A DNA stretch of 64,000 nt from Methylobacterium iners. GTDB lineage: Bacteria > Pseudomonadota > Alphaproteobacteria > Rhizobiales > Beijerinckiaceae. Location: positions 58,372-122,371 of the forward strand of contig NZ_BPQP01000009.1 of assembly GCF_022179305.1 (NCBI RefSeq). The letters are read 5' to 3'. Shown here piece by piece: positions 57,193 through 64,000 of this stretch (positions within the stretch are counted from its first letter, which is position 1; every line of letters begins with the position of its first letter). The translations under genes were made by a program, and so were the position numbers. The notes under the pieces are model-generated. The model was not told the DNA's origin. It ran no database searches and saw only the letters and a list, made by a program, of their open reading frames with translations.

Positions 57193-57869
57193 GAGGTTCC
57201 TCCAGCCGGGTCCTTTCAGCGCCCCGGACCGGTACGCCTTGGACTCTCGGACGATTATTGTGCGATCAGCATATTGTATATCTGAAGCAGGACAAGGGTC
57301 TTCACTGCGCCGGTAACAGCTGTTGCATACCGCACTGCAATATAAGTTGTGTCCCTCATGCACGAGGCAACCGAAGAACGTAGCCCCTCCGTGTCCTCCG
57401 ATCTTGAGTTGCCTGAACTTGGCTCGCGGCGGACGGCACGTCGGGGCTGCAATGCCCCCTCTTCCGTGCGAGCTCTCAGGACCGTTCCTCCTGGTTCTGC
57501 TCCGAGCCGTGGACGATCCTTTTCGAACGGCGCCGCAGCTCGGGGCACGGTGCGGGTCGTCGTCAGATCCCCCGTTTGGCCCTTGGCTCTCTCACATCCC
57601 GGCAACAGGCCCGCATGCCTCGGCCCAGCCGTGAACCGCAATGCTGATGGAGGTCGTCGCGTCGCCTTCGCAAACATCCGATCACCGGAGCCGAGCAGCC
57701 CAAGCGTCTGAGGTATTCAATATTCATTGACTGGCGAGTGCAATTTTTTTCGAAGACGATCCGAGCGTTCCGCCTCATCTGAAATCATCATCTGGAAGAC
57801 CGGAAACAGCTCGGTTTCTTAACATCTTCGCTCTACCCAATCGGTCTTTCTCAGGCCCGGTTTTCGCCC
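57193..57869. other. Long divergent intergenic region
   Basis: 677 bases between tctC and the chemoreceptor. Two AT-rich portions (57250-57360 and 57715-57850) look like promoter zones for the two sides. Open frames in between lack ribosome sites and family character. A TTGCA-N8-TGCAA inverted repeat (57323-57340) is a possible operator for tctCBA. Confidence 0.45.
57331..57342 (-). promoter_or_regulatory. TATTGC-type motif upstream of tctC
   Basis: On the minus strand TATTGCAGTGCG, the fourth copy of the motif (8785, 12609, 15367). It is the right half of the TTGCA-N8-TGCAA palindrome. Confidence 0.3.
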
Positions 57870-60019
57870 ATGTCGCTCTTCACCAGTCTCAACGTCCGAC
57901 TGCCGGCGGCGACGGTGGGCCTCGCCCTGCTCAGCGCCGCTGCCATGGGAGGATTGAGCTGGTACGCGGCGCGCGCCGGCCTGACCGAGGCGGCGCAGGA
58001 GCGCCTGCAATCGCCGCCACGGCCCGCAAGACGGGGATCGAGCTGGTGGCCGACCGTGCCAAGGGCGACCTGACGACGGCGGCGGGCAATCCGCAGGTGG
58101 CAGGCAATTTCACGGACCTCATCGAGGCCCTCGACCCGGCCAAGCCAGACTATGCCGGACTTGTTCAGTCCTTCACGAGCCCGCCCACGGCCGAGGCGCG
58201 CATGGCCGTCGAGGGCGGCGGCACCATGTACGGACGCCGTCACGCCAAGGTCCAGGAGGCCGCGCGCAAGCTCCTGGAGCGGCCGGGCTACGCCGACTTC
58301 ATGTTCCTCGATGAGGCGGGCCGCATCGTCTACACGACGACGAAGAGCGCGGATTTCGCGCATTCGCTGACGGAGCCGGCCTTCGCGGCCACTGGTCTCG
58401 CCAAGCTCGTCGAGCGGCTCAAGGCCTCGGACGCCGACGCCACCCTCTACCAGGATTTCGCGCCCTATCCTGCCGAGGCTGGACCCTCCGCCTTCATCGG
58501 CCGGGCGATGACGCGCCGCGCCAACGTCGCCATGGGGACGGGCCAGGCCGCCTCCCGGGTCGGCTTCCTCGTCCTTCGCCTGACACCCGCCCTGTTCGAT
58601 CACACCCTCTCCGAGCGGGCGGGGCTGGGCGCGACGGGCCAGGTCATGACGGTGGGGGCCGATGGCACCTTGCGCAGCAATCCTCCCCTGACGAGGATCG
58701 GCAAGGCTGGCCTGCCCGCCGCCGAGCTCGGCATCGCCACGCCGGCACTCAAGGCGGCTCAGCCCTTCACCTATGACGTGGCCGACGGCACCCGCATGGC
58801 CGCCACCGCCGCCGTGGCGGTCCTCGACGCGCCTTGGACGATCGTGGCCGAGCAATCCGAGGGCGAGGCGCTGGCGGCCGTGGGCACGCTGACCCGGACG
58901 CTCGCCGTCTCGGCCCTCGCCGTCCTCGCAATCACGGCCCTCGTCGGTCTCCTCTTCGCCCGCGGCATCGTGCGGCCCCTCGGCGCCCTGACCAACGCCC
59001 TCCAGGCGCTTGCGCGCCGCGAGACCCTGGCCGAGGTGCCCGGCAGCCGGCGCGCCGACGAGATCGGCGACATCGCCCGCGCCGTCGTGACCATCCGCGA
59101 CATCTCGCTGGAGGAGGCGGCCCGGCAGCTCGAGACCACGCAGGCCGCCCGGATGCGGGAGGAGAGCGAGCGCCGCGCCCTGCTGCGCGACCTCGCCGAC
59201 GGCTTCGAGCGCTCCGTCGGCCACATCGTCGACGGCGTCTCGCAGGCCGCGACCGGCCTCCAGGGCGCCTCGGGCAGCATGAGCGCGGCGGTCGAGGGCA
59301 CCGCCCGCCGCTCGAACGCGGTGGCCTCCGCCGCCCGGGAGACCTCCGGCAACGTCAACGCCGTCGCCGCCGCGGCCGAAGAGCTCGGCGCCACCGTCGC
59401 GGAGATCGGCCGTCAGGTCGAGCAGGCAGCCGAGATGTCGCGCAAAGCCGTCGGCGAGGCCGGCCGCACAGCCGGCACCATGCAGGAGCTGTCGGCCGCC
59501 GCCGCCCGGATCGGCGACGTCGTCGGTATGGTCTCGCAGATCGCCGCGCAGACGAACCTCCTGGCCCTTAACGCGACGATCGAAGCGGCGCGGGCCGGCG
59601 AAGCCGGCCGCGGCTTCGCGGTCGTGGCGGCCGAGGTCAAGAGCCTCGCCGAGCAGACGGCGCGAGCCACCGACGAGATCGGCCAGCAGGTCGAGGCCAT
59701 TCAGGGCGCCACCGGCGGCGCGGCCGCCGCCATCCAGGGCATCGTCGTCCGGATCGAGGGCATGAGCGTGGTGACCGCGAGCATTGCCGCCGCGGTGGAG
59801 GAGCAGGGCGTGACGACGCAGGAGATCGTTCGCAACATGGGCGAGGCCTCGACCGGCACCGGCGCGATGACCACCGAGATCGGCGAGGTCGCCCGCGCGG
59901 CGGCCGAGGCCGGCGCCTCGGCCGGACAAGTCATGCAGGCCTCGCAGGACCTCTCGCGGCAATCCGACCGGCTGCGCATGGAAGTCGGCCAGTTCCTCGC
60001 CACGGTGCGCGCGGCCTAG
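57870..60019 (+). pseudogene. Methyl-accepting chemotaxis protein, frameshifted near its N-terminus
   Basis: Chemoreceptor split over two frames. Frame one (57870 to about 58009) codes the start: [20 protein letters not shown], the first membrane helix and [15 protein letters not shown]. The family then continues in another frame from about 58010 ([20 protein letters not shown]) to 60019: a Cache-like sensor domain, second helix near [24 protein letters not shown], and a complete signalling domain with the hairpin tip region ([17 protein letters not shown]). One missing base restores a single protein of about 716 residues. Without correction only the helix-less GTG start at 58046 is open, which would lack the first membrane anchor. 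It could be a sequencing error. Confidence 0.8.
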
Positions 60020-60035
60020 GCCGGAAACTTCGCTC

Positions 60036-60740
60036 TCAGACGTGGACGGAGCCGTCCTCCGTCTGCGGGGACAGCGGCCGCAGGGCGAGAACCACGAGCC
60101 CGAGGTAAAATGCCGCGATGGCGCCGGTGACGATGATCCCGGGGACGGGGCCCAGCGCCGCGTTGGTCAGGGCCGCCGCCAGATCGAGCGCAATGCGGTC
60201 TCCATCGGGGGCCGAGCCGGGGCCCGCGCCCGCGACCTTCAGGATCCAGGCCAGCAGCAGGATCAGGAAGATCCAGATGTAGTTGCGCCTCAGCCGCCGG
60301 GTCAGGGCATCCGTGAAGCTGATCCGGAACATGGGCTGGCGCAGATCGGCTGCGAGCTCATGCGCCCAGGCGCTCGGGTCGGCCGCCGCGCCCGCGAAGA
60401 TGGGCGCGTAATAGTGCCGCTCCAATCGGCGGACCCGGGCGCGGTAGACGTCGAAGAACCGGTACCGTCGCGCCTCGATCGCCAGGAGCAGCAGGACGAG
60501 CAGCATCGCGAAGAGCAGGACGCTGTGGTGGGCGGCCGGCGCCGACAGGGAGACCGAGAGCATGGCGGCGATGACGGTGATCGCCCAGTTCGTGGTCCGA
60601 TCGATCCGGTCCCGCCACCCCGCCATGCGCTGGATCTCGGCGCGATGGTAATGCGCCACCACCGTCGTGGTCTCGCCCGAGCCTCGCGGCAGCCCGAACG
60701 AGCCCGGCTTGCCCACCTCCGGTGATTGCCCGTCGCTCAC
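60036..60740 (-). CDS. DUF2270 membrane protein
   Basis: 234 residues. The family pattern is clear: VVAHYHRAEIQRMAGWRDRID, TTNWAITVIAAMLS, AIEARRYRFFDVYRARVRRL and ERHYYAPIF. Four hydrophobic helices (two near residues 60-100, one near YIWIFLILLLAWILKV, one near GIIVTGAIAAFYLGLVVLAL). The frame is open to 61424, but the upstream part is lgt read backwards; the GTG at 60740 precedes the family N-terminus. Function of the family is unknown. It converges on the chemoreceptor gene and is divergent from lgt. Confidence 0.85.
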   Translation of the reverse strand: MSDGQSPEVGKPGSFGLPRGSGETTTVVAHYHRAEIQRMAGWRDRIDRTTNWAITVIAAMLSVSLSAPAAHHSVLLFAMLLVLLLLAIEARRYRFFDVYRARVRRLERHYYAPIFAGAAADPSAWAHELAADLRQPMFRISFTDALTRRLRRNYIWIFLILLLAWILKVAGAGPGSAPDGDRIALDLAAALTNAALGPVPGIIVTGAIAAFYLGLVVLALRPLSPQTEDGSVHV

Positions 60741-60845
60741 GCCGACATCGTCCTCTCGATCTCGCCCGCCAACCCTCACCCGGCGTCGCTGCTTCGCAGG
60801 CCGCGGCGCCGAATCCCGGCGCGGACTTGACGCTCGCGGGGCCGG

Positions 60846-61766
60846 GTGTGCAATGCCCGCCCGTTCTCCGGAGGCTCGCCGATTTCGCCGCTCCTCGCCC
60901 TGCCCTTCCCGGCGATCGATCCCGTCGCGGTCGCCATCGGCCCGATCGCGATCAAGTGGTACGCCCTCGCCTACGTCGTCGGCCTCGTCGGCGGCTGGTA
61001 CTACGCGCGCCGGCTGGTGGCGGCCGAGGGCCTGTGGGGCGTGGTGCGCCGCCCGACGCTGAACGACGTCGACGACCTCATCGTCTGGGTCGCGCTCGGC
61101 GTCGTCCTGGGTGGCCGGCTCGGCTACGTGCTGTTCTACAACCTGCCTCTCTATCTCGGCGATCCCCTGGAGATCCTGGCGATCCGCAACGGCGGCATGT
61201 CGTTCCACGGCGGCTTCCTCGGCGCGATCCTGGCGATCCTGCTCTTCGCCCGGTCGCGCAAGCTCGGCGGCCTTGTGCTGCTCGATCTCGCGGCCGTGGT
61301 CGTCCCGATCGGGCTGTTCTTCGGCCGCATCGCCAACTTCGTGAACGGGGAGCTCTGGGGCCGGGTCGCGCCGGACTTCCCCTACGCCGTCGTCTTTCCG
61401 ACGGGTGGACCCCTCCCCCGGCATCCGAGCCAGCTCTACGAGGCTGCCACGGAAGGCGCCCTGCTCTTCGTCGTGATGGCGCTCTGCGTGCGAGCCTTCG
61501 GGTTCCGCCGGCCCGGGCTCCTGGGCGGCATCTTCGTGCTCGGCTACGCCGTGACGCGCACATTCTGCGAGTTCTTCCGCGAGCCGGACCGTCAGCTCGG
61601 CTACCTGTTCGGCACGGAGGACGGACCGCTCGGCGGCCTGACCATGGGCATGCTGCTGTGCCTGCCCATGGCCCTGGTGGGCCTCGTCGCGATCGTGCTG
61701 GCCCTTCGCGGCGCGACCCGTCCGCGCGCCGCGGCCGGGGAGTCGGTCCGGGCCGACGCGGCGTGA
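60846..61766 (+). CDS. lgt: Prolipoprotein diacylglyceryl transferase
   Basis: Attaches diacylglycerol to the lipobox cysteine, first step of lipoprotein maturation, in the inner membrane. 306 residues from GTG 60846. Signatures: GGMSFHGGFLGAI, FFGRIANFVNGELWGR, and RHPSQLYEA with the catalytic Arg/His region. About seven helices. The family N-terminus fits PLLALPFPAIDPV; in front of that, a strong GGAGG (60870-60874) precedes an in-frame ATT at 60882 by seven bases, so the true start may be ATT 60882. The stop overlaps the next gene (GTGA). Confidence 0.94.
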   Translation: MCNARPFSGGSPISPLLALPFPAIDPVAVAIGPIAIKWYALAYVVGLVGGWYYARRLVAAEGLWGVVRRPTLNDVDDLIVWVALGVVLGGRLGYVLFYNLPLYLGDPLEILAIRNGGMSFHGGFLGAILAILLFARSRKLGGLVLLDLAAVVVPIGLFFGRIANFVNGELWGRVAPDFPYAVVFPTGGPLPRHPSQLYEAATEGALLFVVMALCVRAFGFRRPGLLGGIFVLGYAVTRTFCEFFREPDRQLGYLFGTEDGPLGGLTMGMLLCLPMALVGLVAIVLALRGATRPRAAAGESVRADAA

Positions 61767-62848
61767 GCACGCCGCTCTTCGACGAGATCAGGAGCGAGAT
61801 CCTGAGCGAGGGGCCGATGAGCCTCGCGCGCTACATGGCGCTCTGCCTCGGGCACCCGGTCCACGGCTATTATCGGACCCGCGACCCTCTCGGGACCCGG
61901 GGCGATTTCATCACCGCCCCCGAGATCAGCCAGATGTTCGGCGAGCTGATCGGCCTCTGGCTCGCATCGGCCCGGGCCGCGATGGCGGCGCCCGCGAATC
62001 TGCGCCTCGTCGAACTCGGGCCCGGCCGCGGCACCTTGATGACCGATGCGCTGAGGGCCCTGCGCCAAGTCGCGCCCGATCTCGCCATCGACCTCCACCT
62101 CGTCGAGACGAGCCCGGTGCTTCGCGCCGCGCAGCAGGAGCGCCTCGGGCAGGTCGGACCGACCTGGCACGCCGAGATCGGCACGCTGCCCGAGGGGCCG
62201 GCCCTCGTCGTCGCCAACGAGTTCTTCGACGCCCTGCCGGTGCGGCAGTTCCAGCGGACCGAGCGGGGCTGGTGCGAGCGGCTGGTCGGCCTCTCGGATG
62301 AGGGCCTCGCCTTCGGGCTCGCCGCCGAACCCGATCCTGACCTGACGACACCGGCCCCCGTCGGCGCCCTGATCACCGTGCCGGGCCCCGCGCTCGACCT
62401 CGTCCGCCGCCTCGCAAGGCGGCTCGTGGCGCAGGGGGGCGCCCTGCTCGCCGTCGATTACGGCCACGTGCGGCCCGGCTTCGGCGACACGCTGCAGGCG
62501 GTGGCCGGCCACCGCTTCGTCGATCCGCTCGCGAGCCCGGGCGAGGCCGACCTCACGACGCATATCGATTTCGCGGCGCTGGCGCGCGCCGCGACTGGCG
62601 AGGGCGCACGCGTCCACGGCCCTGTCGAGCAGCGCGACTTCCTGCTCGCCCTCGGATTGTGTGAGCGCGCCGAACGGTTGGCGTCGAGGGCGACGCCAGG
62701 GCAAGCGGAGGCGATCGCGTCAGCCTTCGATCGCCTGACCGATCGCGGATCGCGGGGAATGGGTCGCCTGTTCAAGGTGATGGCGGTCGCCGATCCCTCG
62801 ATCACCGCGCTTCCGGCACTTCCGAATCCCCTGTCATCACCTGGGTGA
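61763..62848 (+). CDS. SAM-dependent methyltransferase, MidA/NDUFAF7 family
   Basis: 361 residues. Family marks: GPMSLARYMALCLGHPVHGY, TRGDFITAPEISQMFGELIG, LRLVELGPGRGTLMTDALRA (SAM-binding), VVANEFFDALPVRQFQ and LAVDYGHV. The human relative NDUFAF7 methylates an arginine of respiratory complex I; bacterial members are often encoded beside lgt and pgeF, as here. The GTG start overlaps the lgt stop by four bases. Confidence 0.9.
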   Translation: MSTPLFDEIRSEILSEGPMSLARYMALCLGHPVHGYYRTRDPLGTRGDFITAPEISQMFGELIGLWLASARAAMAAPANLRLVELGPGRGTLMTDALRALRQVAPDLAIDLHLVETSPVLRAAQQERLGQVGPTWHAEIGTLPEGPALVVANEFFDALPVRQFQRTERGWCERLVGLSDEGLAFGLAAEPDPDLTTPAPVGALITVPGPALDLVRRLARRLVAQGGALLAVDYGHVRPGFGDTLQAVAGHRFVDPLASPGEADLTTHIDFAALARAATGEGARVHGPVEQRDFLLALGLCERAERLASRATPGQAEAIASAFDRLTDRGSRGMGRLFKVMAVADPSITALPALPNPLSSPG

Positions 62849-63630
62849 ATCCGCTCGCCATGATCATCGAAGCTCCCGAACTCAGCGCCCATGCCAATCT
62901 CCGGCACGCCTTCTTCACGCGGGCCGGCGGCGCGTCCGAGGGACTCTACGCCACGCTCAACGGCGGGCTCGGCTCGAACGACGAGCCGTCGCGCGTCGAC
63001 GAGAACCGGCGGCGCATGTGCGCCCGGCTCGGAGTGGCGGAGGCGAACCTTGTCAGCCTTTACCAAGTGCATTCGGCCGAGGTCGTGGTCGTGGAGGCGC
63101 CGTTCGCCCGCGAAGAGCGGCCGAAGGCCGACGGCATGGTGACGCGCGTGCCGGGGCTCGCCCTCGGCATCGCCACGGCGGATTGCGGCCCGATCCTCTT
63201 CGCCGATCCCGACAACGGGGTCGTCGGGGCGGCGCATGTCGGCTGGAAGGGCGCCCTGACTGGAATCGTCGAGGCGACGGTCGCGGCGATGGAGGGGCTG
63301 GGCGCCGGGCGGAGGCGTATCGTGGCCGTCCTCGGGCCCACCATCTCGCAGGCGGCCTACGAGGTCGGGCCGGACTTCCTCGCGCGGTTCCAGGACGAGG
63401 CTCCGGGCTCCGAGCGGTTCCTCGTGCCGAGCGACCGCCCCGGCCATGCGCGCTTCGACCTCCCCGCCTTCGTGCTGTCGCGGCTGGCGGCGGCGGGGAT
63501 CGCGCAGGCCTCCGCCCTCGGATTGTGCACCTACGCCGATCCCGAGCGCTTCTTCAGCTACCGGCGGACGACGCACCGCGGCGAGGCCGATTACGGCCGC
63601 TTGATCTCGGCGATCGCGCTGGTCTCCTGA
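62845..63630 (+). CDS. pgeF: Peptidoglycan editing factor PgeF (YfiH, multicopper-like/laccase domain)
   Basis: Hydrolase that removes misplaced L-Ser from peptidoglycan precursors; once called laccase-domain protein. 261 residues. Zinc/active-site motifs: LYQVHSAEVVVV (His), TADCGPILFAD (Cys), AAHVGWKGAL (His). Start GTG overlaps the previous stop (GTGA), so lgt-midA-pgeF form one coupled unit. Purine nucleoside activity has also been reported for the family. Confidence 0.92.
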   Translation: MNPLAMIIEAPELSAHANLRHAFFTRAGGASEGLYATLNGGLGSNDEPSRVDENRRRMCARLGVAEANLVSLYQVHSAEVVVVEAPFAREERPKADGMVTRVPGLALGIATADCGPILFADPDNGVVGAAHVGWKGALTGIVEATVAAMEGLGAGRRRIVAVLGPTISQAAYEVGPDFLARFQDEAPGSERFLVPSDRPGHARFDLPAFVLSRLAAAGIAQASALGLCTYADPERFFSYRRTTHRGEADYGRLISAIALVS

Positions 63631-63903
63631 ACCCGACCAGTGGGTGCGACAATCTGTCATCGCGAGCTTGGCGGAAAAGCGGCGATCCGGATTGAACCTT
63701 GACCATTCGAACGGGTTGGGGGTTCAAGCAATCAAGGTCGAACGAAAACCGCAAACGTCCGGACATCGCCACAAAGGGGTCGCCTTCGAAGCGGCTGGCG
63801 TGATCGGATAGCAACAGCTTCGGCCAGGCTGCTGATCTAGAACCGGGGAATTACGCCAGACGTCTCCATCAAGGAGGGGCGGCGTCAATCGAGAGGACCA
63901 AAC
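63631..63903 (+). promoter_or_regulatory. Leader and promoter region of the outer-membrane protein gene
   Basis: 273 bases without a gene. GAGAGGACC lies about ten bases before the next ATG as its ribosome site. No clear -35/-10 pair was found by eye. Confidence 0.35.
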
Positions 63904-64000
63904 CATGAAGTTCTTGCTCCTGGGCGCCACCGCCCTCGCCGGCCTCGCCTTCGCCGGCTCGGCCTCTGCTGCTGACCTCCCGCGTCGTGCGGCGCCGCCG
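63904..64000 (+). CDS. Outer-membrane beta-barrel protein, N-terminal part (cut by window end)
   Basis: Only 32 codons visible. A clear signal peptide (KFLLLGATALAGLAFAGSAS, cleaved near SASA-ADLP) is followed by ADLPRRAAPP, the start typical of Omp25/31-type porin-like proteins of Rhizobiales, which are abundant single-gene outer-membrane proteins. The barrel itself lies beyond the window. Confidence 0.75.

Noticed and set aside
57255-57677. Two opposed open frames in the tctC-chemoreceptor gap
   Set aside because: No ribosome sites, no hydrophobic or domain pattern, and they cover likely promoter DNA.

Overview
The window is GC-rich chromosomal DNA from an alphaproteobacterium, most likely order Hyphomicrobiales and close to Methylobacterium/Methylorubrum. 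This is inferred from the gene families (MucR/Ros regulator, DUF6481, LpxI-type lipid A pathway, Rhizobiales-type outer-membrane protein), the gene order, the frequent GTG/TTG starts and the shape of the intergenic repeats; no database search was possible. Coding density is high. I saw no rRNA, tRNA, CRISPR array, insertion sequence, prophage or plasmid gene, so this reads as core chromosome with a few accessory insertions.

Region by region. 1-4761: 3' end of citrate synthase, a small membrane protein, then the lipid A block fabZ-lpxA-lpxI-lpxB on the minus strand. 4851-12586: assimilatory sulfate reduction, with cysH-cysD-cysN on the minus strand (ended by a strong terminator) divergent from an Lrp/AsnC regulator, cysJ and cysI. 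Together they take sulfate to APS, then sulfite, then sulfide. 12739-18955: small conserved protein, fused CoA-transferase with an extra C-terminal domain, a lone YejE-type permease, DUF4112 protein, aminotransferase, and a gene-poor stretch with a possible small RNA and a possible 46-residue membrane peptide. 19271-28883: complete tripartite RND efflux operon (adaptor, MdtB-like pump, MdtC-like pump, outer-membrane lipoprotein). 28894-34424: Mrr-type nuclease with membrane anchor, MucR-type regulator, class II aldolase, Pat-type acetyltransferase. 34627-36998: cold-shock protein, two small conserved proteins, rplS, nfuA. 37142-46267: housekeeping run tsaB-rimI-plsC-miaB-phoH-(hydrolase)-ybeY-corC-lnt. 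46308-51849: MFS exporter, catalase divergent from oxyR, AbrB-family membrane protein, dgkA. 52010-57192: ilvA, a repeat-rich gap, and a tctCBA tricarboxylate transporter. 57870-63630: a chemoreceptor gene split by an apparent one-base deletion, a DUF2270 protein, and lgt-midA-pgeF. The window ends inside an outer-membrane protein gene.

No clearly new multigene system is visible. The best leads are the frameshifted chemoreceptor, the extra domain on the CoA-transferase, the candidate small RNA at 18637-18748, the hydrolase with a substituted catalytic histidine inside the phoH-ybeY operon, the orphan YejE permease, and two families of intergenic hairpin repeats. Regulatory reading is best at katA-oxyR, where an ATAG-N7-CTAT half-operator overlaps the oxyR start codon.
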